Shown here piece by piece: positions 9,332 to 20,200 of a DNA stretch of 64,000 nt; positions within the stretch are counted from its first letter, which is position 1, and each line of letters starts with the position of its first letter. Position numbers and translations under genes: made by a program. The stretch spans positions 199,540,601 to 199,604,600 of the forward strand of contig NC_134701.1 of NCBI RefSeq assembly GCF_043290135.1, in the 5' to 3' direction. Source of the DNA: Rhipicephalus microplus (Eukaryota > Arthropoda > Arachnida > Ixodida > Ixodidae). Below the pieces are notes generated by a model. It saw nothing but the letters and a program-made list of their open reading frames with translations, was not told the DNA's origin and searched no databases.

Positions 9332-10562
9332 AGAGCATTTCTTTTTTTAATTTCAATATACGTCATTGAACAAAGACTCATTCATGAGAGCTCTGCACAG
9401 CTGTGCTTGAGGTGTAATGGTTATCACATCCGCCTTACACGCGAAAGGCCGCAGGTTCGATCCCTGGCAGGCACAAGAGCACTTCTCTTTTACAGTTTCA
9501 ATATACGTCATTGCACAAAGGCTCATTCGTGAGACCTCTGCACAGCTGTGCTTGTGGTGTAGCGGTTATCACATCCGCCTAACACGCAGAAGGCACAGGT
9601 TCGATCCCTGGCAGGCGCAAGAGCACTTCTTTTTTTACAGTTTCAATATACGTCATTGAACAAAGACTCAATCGTGAGAGCTCTGCACAGCTGTGCTTGT
9701 GGTGTAGTGGTTATCACATCCGCCTAACACGCGGAAGGCCCTTGGTTCGATCCCTGGCAGGCACAAGAGCGTTTCTTTCTTTACAGTTTCAATATACTTC
9801 ATTGAACAAAGACTCCTTCGTGTCACTTTGCGCAGCTGTGCTTGTGGTGTAGCGGTTATCACATCCGCCTAACACGCGGAAGGCCCCAGGTTCGATACCT
9901 GGCAGACACAAGAGCATTTCTTTACTTAGTTTCAATATACTTCATTGAACAAAGACTCATTCATGAGAGCTCTGCACAGCTGTGTTTGTGGTGTAGTGGT
10001 TATCACATGCGCTTTACACGCGGAAGGCCCCAGGTCAGATCTCTGGCAGGCACTAGAGCACTTCTTTTTTACAGTTTCAATATACGTCATTGAACAAAGA
10101 CTCATTCGTGAGAGCTCTGCACAGCTGTGCTTGTGGTGTAGTGGTTATCACATCCGCTTTACGCGCGGAAGGCACCAGGTTGGATCCCTGGCAGGAACGA
10201 GAGCATTTCTTTTTTTACAGTTTCAATATACGTCTTTGAACAAAGACTCATTCGTGAGAGCTCTGCACAGCTGTGCTTGTGGTGTAGCGGTTATCACATC
10301 CGCCTAACACGCGGAAGGCCTCAGGTTCGATCCCTGACAGGCACAAGAGCACTTATTTTTTACAGTTTCAATATACGTAATTGAACAAAGGCTCATTCGT
10401 GAGAGCTCTGCACATGTGTGCTTGTGGTGTAGTGGTTATCACATCCGCCTTACACCCGGAAGGCGCCAGGTTCGATCTCTGGAAGGCACAAGAGCACTTC
10501 TCTTTTACAGTTTCAATGTACGTCATTGCACAAAGGCTCATTCGTGAGACATCTGCACAGCT

Positions 10563-10635
10563 GTGCTTGTGGTGTAGTGGTTATCACATCCGCCTAACAC
10601 GCGGAAGGCCCCAGGTTCGATCCCTGGCAGGCACA
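10563..10635 (+). tRNA. tRNA-Val(AAC), empty-site reference for LINE copy 1
   Basis: Canonical unit in the 5346-bp repeat at the position matching the stub at 15909. It shows the uninterrupted sequence GTGCTTGTGGTGTAGTGG at the insertion site. Confidence 0.88.
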
Positions 10636-10848
10636 AGAGCGTTTCTTTTTTTAATTTCAATATACGTCATTGAACAAAGACTCATTCATGAGAGCTCTGC
10701 ACAGCTGTGCTTGTGGTGTAGTGTTTATCACATCCGCTTCACACGCGGAAGGCCCCAGATTCGATTCCTGTAGGCACAGGAGCATTTATTTTTTAATTTC
10801 AATATACGTCATTGAACAAAGACTCATTCATGAGAGCTCTGCACAGCT

Positions 10849-10921
10849 GTGCTTGTGGTGTAGTGGTTATCACATCCGCCTTACACGCGCAAGGCCCCAG
10901 GCTCGATCCCTGGCAAGCACA
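10849..10921 (+). tRNA. tRNA-Val(TAC)
   Basis: Anticodon stem 3' strand GCGCA, box B GGCTCGATCCC and acceptor CAAGCAC. It is the left parent of the recombinant unit at 21045. Confidence 0.68.
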
Positions 10922-12008
10922 AGAGCACTTCTTTTTTACAGTTTCAATATACGTCATTGAACAAAGGCTGATTCGTGAGAGCTCTGCACAGCCGTGCTTG
11001 TGGTGTAGTGGTTATCACATCCGCCTAACACGCGGAAGGCACCAGGTTCGATCCGTTGCAGGCACAAGCGCACTTCTATTTTCACAGTTTCAATATACTT
11101 CATTGAACAACGACTCATTGATGAGAGCTCTGCACAGCTGTGCTTGTGGTGTAGTGGTTATCACATCCACTTAATACGCGAAAGGCCCCAGGTTCGATCT
11201 CTGGCAGGCACAAGAGCACTTCCTTTTTACAGTTTCAATATACGTCACTTAACAAAGGTTCATTCGTGAGAGCTCTGCACAGCTGTGCTTGTGGTGTAGC
11301 GGTTATCACATCCGCCTAACACGCGGAAGACCCCAGGTTCGATCCCTGGCAGGCACAAGAGCACTTCTGTTTTTACAGTTTCAATATACGTCATTGAATA
11401 AAGACTCAATCGTGAGAGCTCTGCACAGCTGTGCTTGTGGTGTAGCGGTTATCACATCCGCTTCACACGCGGAAGGCCCCAGGTTCAATCCATGGCAGGC
11501 ACGAGAGCATTTCTTTTTTTTAATTTCAGTATACGTCATTGAACAAAGGCTCATTCGTGAGACCTCTGCACAGCTGTGCTTGTGGTGTAGTGGTTATCAC
11601 ATCCGCCTTACACGCGGAAGGCCCCAGGTTCGATCCCTGGCACACACAAGAGCACTTCTCTTTTACAGTTTCAATGTACGTCATTGCACAAAGGCTCATT
11701 CGTGAGACCTCTGCACAGCGGTGCTTGTGGTGTAGCGGTTATCACATCCGCCTAACACGCAGAAGGCACAGGTTCGATCCCTGGCAGGCACAAGAGCACT
11801 TCTTTTTTTACAGTTTCAATATACGTCATTGAACAAAGACTCAATCGTGAGAGCTCTGCACAGCTGTGCTTGCGGTGTAGTGGTTATCACATCCGCCTAA
11901 CACGCGGAAGGCCCCAGGTTCGATCCCTGGCAGACACAAGAGCGTTTCTTTTTTAGTTTCAATATACGTCATTGAACAAAGACTCATTCATGAGAGCTCT
12001 GCACAGCT

Positions 12009-12081
12009 GTGCTTGTGGTGTAGCGGTTGTCACATCTGCCTAACACGCGGAAGGCCCCAGGTTCGATCCCTGGCAGGCACA
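12009..12081 (+). tRNA. tRNA-Val(AAC), D-arm variant
   Basis: D-arm GCGGTTGTCAC and anticodon stem TCTGC/GCGGA (U-G pair). Acceptor and T-arm are canonical. Confidence 0.78.
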
Positions 12082-12153
12082 AGAGCGTTTCTTTTTTTTA
12101 GTTTCAATATACGTCATTGAACAAAGACTCATTCATGAGAGCTCTGCACAGCT

Positions 12154-12226
12154 GTACTTGTGGTGTAGTGGTTATCACATCCGCTTAACACGCGGAAGGC
12201 CCCAGGTTCTATCCCTGGCAGGCACA
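12154..12226 (+). tRNA. tRNA-Val(AAC), GTACTTG acceptor
   Basis: A3-C70 mismatch, and box B GGTTCTATCCC with the invariant GA changed to TA. Probably inactive. Confidence 0.64.
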
Positions 12227-12292
12227 AGAGCATTTTTTAGTTTCAATATACGTAATTGAACAAAGGCTCATTCGTGAGGGCTGTGCACAGCT

Positions 12293-12365
12293 GCGCTTGT
12301 GGTGTGGTGGTTATTACATCCGCCTAACACGCGGAAGGCCCCAGGTTCGATCCCTGGCAGGCACA
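12293..12365 (+). tRNA. tRNA-Val(AAC), GTGTGGTGG box A
   Basis: The conserved A14 of box A is G, and the acceptor is GCGCTTG. It recurs at 21762, 34145 and 37746. Confidence 0.7.
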
Positions 12366-12581
12366 AGAGCATTTCTTTTTTTAGTTTCAATATACGTCAT
12401 TGAACAAAGACTCATTCATGAGAGCTCTGCACAGCTGTGCTTGTGGTGTAGTGGTTATCACATCCGCTTAACACGTGGAAAGCCCCAGGTTCGATCCCTG
12501 GCAGGCACAAGAGCACTTCATTTTTACAGTTTAAATATACGTCATTGAACAAAGGCTCATTTGTGAGAACTCTGCACAGCT

Positions 12582-12654
12582 GTGCCTGTGGTGTAGTGTT
12601 TATCACATCCACTTAACACGCGCAAGGCCCCAGGTTCGATCCCTGGCAAGCACA
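12582..12654 (+). tRNA. tRNA-Val(AAC), GTGCCTG acceptor and changed D-loop
   Basis: D-loop AGTGTTTATC loses one of the paired G18-G19 residues. Anticodon stem TCCAC/GCGCA is damaged. Likely a pseudogene. Confidence 0.58.
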
Positions 12655-12870
12655 AGAGCACTTCTTTTTTACAGTTTCAATATACGTCATTGAACAAAGG
12701 CTGATTCGTGAGAGCTCTGCACAGCTGTGCTTGTGGTGTAGCGGTTATCACATCCGCCTAACACGCGGAAGGCCTCAGGTTCGATCCCTGACAGGCACAA
12801 GAGCACTTCTTTTTTACAGTTTCAATATACGTAATTGAACAAAGGCTCATTTATGAGAGTCTATACAGCC

Positions 12871-12942
12871 GTTCTTGTGGTGTAGTGGTTATCAAATCCG
12901 CTTCACACGCGGAAGGCCCCAGGTTTGATTCCTGTAGGCACA
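12871..12942 (+). tRNA. tRNA-Val(CAC), GTTCTTG, 72 nt
   Basis: Leader TCTATACAGCC is unlike others; D-arm ends TCAAA, box B is GGTTTGATTCC and the 3' end is one base short. Recurs at 22340, 34723, 38324, 49528, 51403 and 63203. Likely a pseudogene. Confidence 0.56.
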
Positions 12943-13302
12943 GGAGCATTTATTTTTTAATTTCAATATACGTCATTGAACAAAGACTCATTCATGAGAG
13001 CTCTGCACAGCTGTGCTTGTGGTGTAGTGGTTATCACATCCGCCTTACACGCAGAAGGCCCCAGGTTCGATCCCTGGCATGCACAAGAGCACTTCTTTAT
13101 TACAGTTTCAATATACGTCATTGAACAAAGGCTCATTCGTGAGACCTCTGCACAGCTGTGCTTGTGGTGTAGCGGTTGTCACATCCGCCTAACACGCGGA
13201 AGGCCCCAAGTTTGATCCCTGGCAGGGACAAGAGCACTTCTTTTTTTACAGTTTCAATATACTTCATTGAACAAAGACTCCTTCGTGTCACTTTGCGCAG
13301 CT

Positions 13303-13375
13303 GTGCTTGTGGTGTAGCGGTTATCACGTCCGCCTAACACGCGGAAGGCCCCAGGTTCAATACCTGGCAGACACA
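13303..13375 (+). tRNA. tRNA-Val(AAC), CACGTCC type
   Basis: Position 26 is G (CACGTCCGCC), as in many animal tRNA-Val genes. Box B is GGTTCAATACC. The trailer TTTCTTTATTTAG has no T4 run. Confidence 0.74.
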
Positions 13376-13446
13376 AGAGAATTTCTTTATTTAGTTTCAA
13401 TATACGTCATTGAACAAAGACTCATTCATGAGAGCTCTGCACAGCT

Positions 13447-13519
13447 GTGTTTGTGGTGTAGTGGTTATCACATGCGCTTAACACGCGGAAAGCCCCAGGT
13501 CCGATCTCTGGCAGGCACT
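13447..13519 (+). tRNA. tRNA-Val(AAC), GTGTTTG type
   Basis: Relative of the TAC unit at 2913 with the loop changed to TTAACAC. Box B GGTCCGATCTC; discriminator T. Confidence 0.6.
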
Positions 13520-15908
13520 AGAGCACTTCTTTTTTACAGTTTCAATATACGTCATTGAACAAAGACTCATTCGTGAGAGCTCTGCACAGCTGTGCTTGTG
13601 GTGTAGTGGTTATCACATCCGCTTTACGCGCGGAAGGCACCAGGTTGGATCCCTGGCAGGAACGAGAGCATTTCTTTTTTTACAGTTTCAATGTGCGTCT
13701 TTGAACAAAGACTCATTCGTGAGAGCTCTGCACAGCTGTGCTTGTGGTGTAGTGGTTATCACATCCGCCTTACACGCGGAAGGCCCCAGGTTCGATCCCT
13801 GGCAAGCACAAGAGCACTTCTTTTTTACAGTTTAAATATACGTCATTGAACAAAGGCTCATTTGTAAGAGCTCTGCACAGCTGTGCTTGTGGTGTAGTGG
13901 TTATCACATCCGCTTAACACGCGGAAGGCCCCAGGTTCGATCCCTGGCAGGCACAAGAGCGTTTCTTTTTTTTAGTTTCAATATACGTCATTGAACAAAG
14001 ACTCATTCATGAGAGCTCTGCACAGCTGTGCTTGTGGTGTAGTGGTTATCACATCCGCTTCACACGCGGAAGGCCCCAGGTTCGATTCCTGTAGGCACAG
14101 GAGCATTTATTTTTTAATTTCAATATACGTCATTGAACAAAGACTCATTCATGAGAGCTCTGCACAGCCGTGCTTGTGGTGTAGTGGTTATCACATCCGC
14201 CTAACACGCGGAAGGCACCAGGTTCGATCCCTGGCAGGCACAAGAGCATTTCTTTTTTTAGTTTCAATATACGTCATTGAACAAAGGCTCATTCGTGAGA
14301 GCTCTGCACATGTGTGCTTGTGGTGTAGTGGTTATCACATCCACTTAATACGCGGAAGGCGCCAGGTTCGATCTCTGGCAGGCACAAGAGCACTTCCTTT
14401 TTACAGTTTCAATATACGTCATCGAACAAAGGTTCATTCGTTAGAGCTCTGCACAGCCGTGCTTGTGGTGTAGCGGTTATCACATCCGCCTAACACGCAG
14501 AAGGCCCCAGGTTCGATCCCTGGCAGGCACAAGAGCACTTCTTTTTTTACAGTTTCAATATACGTCATTGAACAAAGACTCAATAGTGAGAGCTCTGCAC
14601 CGCTGTGCTTGTGGTGTAGTGGTTATCACATGCGCTTCACACGCGGAAGGCCCCAGGTTCAATCCCTGGCAGGCACAAGAGCATTTCTTTTTTTAATTTC
14701 AATATACGTCATTGAACAAAGACCCATTCATGAGAGCTCTGCACAGCTGTGCTTGAGGTGTAGTGGTTATCACATCCGCCTTACACGCGAAAGGCCGCAG
14801 GTTCGATCCCTGGCAGGCACAAGAGCACTTCTCTTTTACAGTTTCAATATACGTCATTGCACAAAGGCTCATTCGTGAGACCTCTGCACAGCTGTGCTTG
14901 TGGTGTAGCGGTTATCACATCCGCCTAACACGCAGAAGGCACAGGTTCGATCCCTGGCAGGCGCAAGAGCACTTCTTTTTTTACAGTTTCAATATACGTC
15001 ATTGAACAAAGACTCAATCGTGAGAGCTCTGCACAGCTGTGCTTGTGGTGTAGTGGTTATCACATCCGCCTAACACGCGGAAGGCCCTTTGTTCGATCCC
15101 TGGCAGGCACAAGAGCGTTTCTTTCTTTACAGTTTCAATATACTTCATTGAACAAAGACTCCTTCGTGTCACTTTGCGCAGCTGTGCTTGTGGTGTAGCG
15201 GTTATCACATCCGCCTAACACGCGGAAGGCCCCAGGTTCGATACCTGGCAGACACAAGAGCATTTCTTTACTTAGTTTCAATATACTTCATTGAACAAAG
15301 ACTCATTCATGAGAGCTCTGCACAGCTGTGTTTGTGGTGTAGTGGTTATCACATGCGCTTTACACGCGGAAGGCCCCAGGTCAGATCTCTGGCAGGCACT
15401 AGAGCACTTCTTTTTTACAGTTTCAATATACGTCATTGAACAAAGACTCATTCGTGAGAGCTCTGCACAGCTGTGCTTGTGGTGTAGTGGTTATCACATC
15501 CGCTTTACGCGCGGAAGGCACCAGGTTGGATCCCTGGCAGGAACGAGAGCATTTCTTTTTTTACAGTTTCAATATACGTCTTTGAACAAAGACTCATTCG
15601 TGAGAGCTCTGCACAGCTGTGCTTGTGGTGTAGCGGTTATCACATCCGCCTAACACGCGGAAGGCCTCAGGTTCGATCCCTGACAGGCACAAGAGCACTT
15701 ATTTTTTACAGTTTCAATATACGTAATTGAACAAAGGCTCATTCGTGAGAGCTCTGCACATGTGTGCTTGTGGTGTAGTGGTTATCACATCCGCCTTACA
15801 CCCGGAAGGCGCCAGGTTCGATCTCTGGAAGGCACAAGAGCACTTCTCTTTTACAGTTTCAATGTACGTCATTGCACAAAGGCTCATTCGTGAGACATCT
15901 GCACAGCT

Positions 15909-15925
15909 GTGCTTGTGGTGTAGTG
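15909..15925 (+). pseudogene. tRNA-Val 5' stub left of LINE copy 1
   Basis: The first 16-17 nt of a tRNA (GTGCTTGTGGTGTAGTG) end at the LINE. Bases 15911-15925 are the left target-site duplication. The matching intact unit is at 10563. Confidence 0.92.
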
Positions 15926-15965
15926 ATTCCACTTCCGGCCACGACAGTGAACGGACGTGTTTATC

Positions 15966-17153
15966 ATGTGCTCCCGCGTAGGGGCGGTTTCAGCGGCCCG
16001 TGTGGGCCGCGGTATCAGGTGTACCGAAAAGCCAGGCGAAGATTTCCAGGTTGTTCTGCCTCAGCTGCCTTCAGGTGATTCCGTTTTGCACACGGTTTTT
16101 TTGCACGGAAACTTGAAAGCCAGGCCATATCGAGTGGAGCATGTCCGAGACAGCCTTGCTCGTCTTTCGCTGCTGCCGGAAGTGGTTGCCCTAGGGGCAT
16201 ACCAAATGAATCATGTATGGGCAGTGACGTTCAAGGATGATGAGGGTAAAAAGAAGATGCTGGCGGCGGAGTCTTTTGATCTAAAGGACCATCGCTGTAT
16301 GGTGGTTGACCCCCGTGATCGAGGTGTGCGGCTGAAGTTGTACTGGCTTCTTCATGGCGTGCCGGACGAGGCTGTGCGAGTCGCCTTAACGCCCTACGGA
16401 AAAGTGACCGAGATAAGCAGAGATAAATGGAAGGTGCAGGGTTGCAATGATAAAGGTTCAACCACGCGGTCGGTCACGCTGAGGCTACACGCGGGCGTGT
16501 CCGTGGACGACCTGCCACACCAACTGCGAGTTGCGGAGGATATGGCGCTCGTCGTAATTCCTGGCAGAGCACCGCTATGCCTCCGATGCCGGGCTATCGG
16601 ACACATTCGACGGGATTGCCGCGTGCCGCGCTGTGGGGTCTGTCGTCGCTATGGCCACGATGACGCCCACTGTGTGAGGTCGTACGCCAGCATTGCGGGC
16701 CCAGGCCAAACAGACGAAGTGTCTGAACACCTGATGGATGCCGTGGATGCCGAAGAAGCGAGCAGGGAAGACGGTTATACGGAAGGCCCTGCCACGCCCC
16801 CTGAACAGTCTTCTGGGGCCGCACTGGAATCTACCAATAAAGGCGACAAGCACTCTGGTGCGCCAGGAACGAATTTAGACACGGCAGCAGTAGAGAACGA
16901 CGCTACAGCAGCGAGCAAGTCATCTTCAGCTGCGCGAGAGGGCGGCCCGGAAGCAACGGACGCCGAGATGACCAAGGCCGGTGCTATCGCTTTTAAGCGA
17001 GCTCGTGAAACACCTGACCGTACCGGAAATGTTGACACGTCGGCCATCAATGAACCTCCAACAAAGACGGCGACTGGTCGTCGGCCTACCTTTAAACCAC
17101 GACCAAACCTGTCTCCTGACCGTAGGGGCACTCAAACGTCGGCCCCGCCGTAG
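15966..17153 (+). CDS. LINE ORF1 protein, zinc-knuckle RNA-binding (copy 1)
   Basis: A 395-aa nucleic-acid-binding protein, expected to coat the element RNA into a ribonucleoprotein. I chose the ATG at 15966 because the reading MCS matches the start of ORF1 in copies 2-4; the frame is also open three codons upstream from a GTG. Residues about 45-150 form a conserved domain (FLHG, GAYQMNHVWAV), and an RRM-like stretch (VRLKLYWLLHGV ... LTPYGKV) lies at about 121-147. Two CCHC zinc knuckles follow: C205-C208-H213-C218 and C223-C226-H231-C236, each C-x2-C-x4-H-x4-C. The C-terminal third is acidic, rich in Ala, Ser and Thr, and probably disordered. It ends 90 nt before the ORF2 ATG in another frame, so ORF2 needs reinitiation or a similar mechanism. 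The RRM-like call is tentative; the knuckles are clear. Confidence 0.9.
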   Translation: MCSRVGAVSAARVGRGIRCTEKPGEDFQVVLPQLPSGDSVLHTVFLHGNLKARPYRVEHVRDSLARLSLLPEVVALGAYQMNHVWAVTFKDDEGKKKMLAAESFDLKDHRCMVVDPRDRGVRLKLYWLLHGVPDEAVRVALTPYGKVTEISRDKWKVQGCNDKGSTTRSVTLRLHAGVSVDDLPHQLRVAEDMALVVIPGRAPLCLRCRAIGHIRRDCRVPRCGVCRRYGHDDAHCVRSYASIAGPGQTDEVSEHLMDAVDAEEASREDGYTEGPATPPEQSSGAALESTNKGDKHSGAPGTNLDTAAVENDATAASKSSSAAREGGPEATDAEMTKAGAIAFKRARETPDRTGNVDTSAINEPPTKTATGRRPTFKPRPNLSPDRRGTQTSAPP

Positions 17154-17243
17154 CGGAGGAGACGTTCCGAGGCTTTCTACGCTGAGCACACGCAACCACT
17201 GTTGCGACGTGAGTATGACACCTGACGAAACAACCTTCAAGAA

Positions 17244-20200
17244 ATGGCGACTAACTTTAAAACTGGTATTTGCATCGCGACGTTGAACTCAAGAGGCCTG
17301 TGTTCGCGCAGGAGACAATGCCAGATTAGTCGCATTTTGTTAGAAAACGACATAGACCTCCTGGCTGTACAAGAAACTAAAATGGAAAGTGAAGAACAAA
17401 CGGAGCAAATGGTTCAAGTTTTTCGCTCTAGGTACAATGTCTGCGTTTGTCATGCTGTTGGGCGGTCAGGAGGCTGTGTCGTTTTCATACGTAGTAGTAT
17501 CGCGGTTGTTGAAAATGTGTCTACCTGCGATAGCGGTAGGCTGGTTGTGTGCGACTTCAGTGTTTCTGGAATGCCTTGGCGCGTTGTGTGTGTTTATGCA
17601 CCGAATAGATCGCACGAACGGGAATTTTTTTTCAGAGCGATTGAAGGATTCTTGAAAACGGAAAGAAATGTTGTGGTTCTAGGCGACTTCAATTGTGTCT
17701 GTAGAGCTGAGGATAAGACAACGAGCTTCAATGTGCGCGATAGAAGCGCTGAGCTGTTGAATAAAATAGTGAACGAGACAGGGCTGGAAGATGTCGGTTA
17801 TGTAATGACGCGAGAGGGTGAAGTAGGATATACGCACTTTCAAGGTCATTCGCACGCGAGGTTAGACAGAATATATTTGTCGGCAAAGTTGGTGCCACTA
17901 TGCTCATCTTATCAAATTCAACATCTTAGTTTTAGTGATCATTGTCTGGTCAAGGTCAACATTGGCGAAAAACGTAAGGCTGCGAAGTTTAATTGGTTTC
18001 TATGGAAATTTAATGAAAAGCTGCTGCAAGATGAAATATTTGTCACAAAAACCAAAGAATGTCTTTCAAATGCTCTTCGTTTGGAGACCAATAACTTCAT
18101 AGCTGTGTGGGAGCAAATGAAGTGTGATATAAAGATGATAGCGATTGAAAGAGCCTGTGTATTACGTAATCGGGAAAGGCAACAAGAGAGGCAGTTACAA
18201 AGCGAACTAGACTACATGTTAAGCGTAGAAAATGAAGTGCCGGGAAAATTTAAGAAAGAAATAAAGGAGGCGAAAGCAAAGCTCGAATTCATCGACGACG
18301 AAAAGTACCGCGGAGCAATGATAAGGGCTCGCACTGAACGGCTGTGGATGGGTGAAACGCCCACTAAGCGGGTGCTCAGTGAAGAAAAGAAACATGCAGC
18401 AAACAAAGAGATAAATGAAATTCGATACCGCAATTACATTACCCGGGACCGCGAACAGATAAAGCACGCCTTTGTCGAGTTTTATACGCAACTCCTTAGC
18501 CATACAATCAATGACCCCGAACGATTCAAAGAGGACTTTCTGACCCTTATGCCGAGATTGGAAGACTCTGAGCGGGAGCTACTGGAAGTAGAAATCACTG
18601 TGGCAGAAATTGAATCAGCTATAGATAACCTGGGTAACGGCAAGTCACCAGGGCCGGATGGGCTTGGTGCTGCCATATACAAATTTTTTAAGACAGAAAT
18701 GGCACTGGCATTACACCGAGTGATCAGAGAATGCTACGACAAGCAGCAAACACCTCATTCATTTAGGACAGCACACGTAGTATTAATCCCCAAAACTGAT
18801 GACCCCGCAAAGCTACTTTCAGTGGAATCCTACCGACCTATCAGTTTGAGCAACACTGACTATAAAATATACACGAAGGTCCTAGCAAGACGGCTCCAAA
18901 GTGTTGTCACATCCCTTGTCGGCCCGCATCAGACATGTGGGATTAAGGGCAGAACCATATTCACAAATATACACGTAACCAGAAGTATTCTAGAATGCTG
19001 TGATGCAAATAATGACCGCGTGGCCATGATTCAGCTAGACCTGCACAAAGCGTTCGATAAAGTCGTACATGAAATTTTGTTTTTATTGCTGGAACATGTG
19101 AATGTAGGAACTGTCATTACAGAAGGCGTTAGAATGGTGTATCATGACTGCAGGGCTAATTTAGTAATCAACAAAGAAGTAAGTGCTTCAATTCCTGCGC
19201 GCTCGAGCGTGAAGCAAGGTTGTGCCTTGTCGCCACTCCTTTTCGCGCTTTACTTAGAGCCCTTCTGTTTACGAATACTTGCATCACCAAGTATAAGAGG
19301 GTATACGTTTCTGACCAGTGGAATTAGAATTTTAGCCTATGCTGATGACGTCGCAGTGTTTTGCAGTGACAAAGAAAGTGTGCAAGAAGTTGTACGAATA
19401 GCTAGGGAATTCTGTGCAGCAACGGGCAGCGCAATCAGTTGGCCAAAATGTCTAGGCGTTTGGCATGGCCAGTGGCAAAGCACACCCGAAGTTTACTGTA
19501 ACATGAATTGGAAAATCATGCCCGGAAAGTACCTCGGTGTGCCTTTGGATCACTACCGCAATGCTACGGAGTATTGGTCTGAGGAACGTCAACGCATTAA
19601 AAATTGTACTGATAAGTGGGGAGGTCGCAATTTATCAATGTTTGCAAAAGCGTCCGTGTGCAATGTATTTCTGATTGCAAAAGTGTTTTATGTATTACAA
19701 GTGTTAACCATGACCCGCACTTCGGTCCAGAAAATGCACCGAGTATTCGCGACCTTTATATGGGGGTCGCAGTGGGAGCGCACGAGCCGGTGCAATTTAT
19801 TTCATAGGGTAAAATATGGTGGTCTGGGGCTTTTGCATTTGTTTTTTAAGCAGTTGGTGAGCAGATTCATGTTCGCTCGAGATCAAACTGACAATTTCTT
19901 GAGAACTGTGATCCAAGCAAGACTGCAGACCCCCTTATCTGATTTCGTCGTGTCATCTTTTTCCTTCGAAGCTGGACCACTCAGTCCTTATTTGCGAGAA
20001 GTAGTTACAGCTACACGCCTGCTCAAGGAAAGATTTTCGTACGAATACTTGTCCGACGTGACTAAAAAGAAACTGTATCGTGACCTTCTTGATGTCTTCC
20101 TGCCAGTGCCCGTCTACCGAGCTTCGTGCAGGCTAGGTTCTGAGCGTGACGTGTTTAAACGTGTTAAGAGAATGCCGGTCAGACCCTCTGTCAAAACATT

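Larger units (their letters stand above)
1..15925 (+). repeat. tRNA-Val tandem array 1 (110 units plus a 5' stub)
   Basis: Head-to-tail array with a unit of about 144-146 bp. A body reads GTGCTTG acceptor, TG, D-arm, 5-bp anticodon stem, 7-nt loop, 5-nt variable region, T-arm, CAGGCAC acceptor and discriminator A, usually 73 nt. The spacer of about 71 nt holds a T-rich stretch, an ATATACGTCA-type motif and a palindrome at the next 5' end. Start positions, AAC: 329,473,618,1045,1183,1323,1468,1754,2044,2479,2624,2769,3349,3639,3783,3928,4073,4361,4792,4936,5081,5515,5654,5798,5943,6232,6376,6521,6666,6954,7385,7529,7674,8108,8247,8391,8536,8824,9113,9548,9693,9838,10273,10563,10994,11285,11721,11866,12009,12154,12293,12437,12582,12727,13158,13303,13447,13883,14170,14459,14894,15039,15184,15619. 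TAC: 184,2334,2913,3058,3204,3494,4647,7240,9403,9982,10127,10418,10849,11576,13013,13592,13738,14749,15328,15473,15764. CAC: 44,1612,2190,4507,7100,8682,9259,10707,11431,12871,14028,14605. AAT: 762,907,1899,4216,5225,5370,6087,6809,7818,7963,8968,11140,14314. Bodies of 72 nt: 1612,2479,8682,9548,10707,11721,12871,14028,14894. Bases 1-43 are spacer. Confidence 0.93.
8682..15925 (+). repeat. 5346-bp offset duplication (37 units apart)
   Basis: Units 8682-10635 recur at 14028-15925 with the same order, anticodons and private variants, including 72-nt bodies at 8682/14028 and 9548/14894. The second copy is cut off by LINE copy 1, which sits in the unit (15909) corresponding to the intact unit at 10563. 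That unit is therefore the closest empty-site reference for the insertion. Confidence 0.85.

Noticed and set aside
1..15925. CRISPR array
   Set aside because: Regular spacing exists, but the repeated part is a 73-nt tRNA and the spacers are themselves conserved. There are no unique spacers or cas genes, and the sequence is eukaryotic.
1..15925. tRNA-derived SINE family
   Set aside because: Units are in perfect tandem, without A-tails or individual target duplications, and the non-tRNA part is a spacer ahead of the next gene.
16015..17240. Minus-strand open frames across ORF1
   Set aside because: They overlap well-conserved ORF1 coding sequence with zinc knuckles on the + strand and show no recognisable domain.
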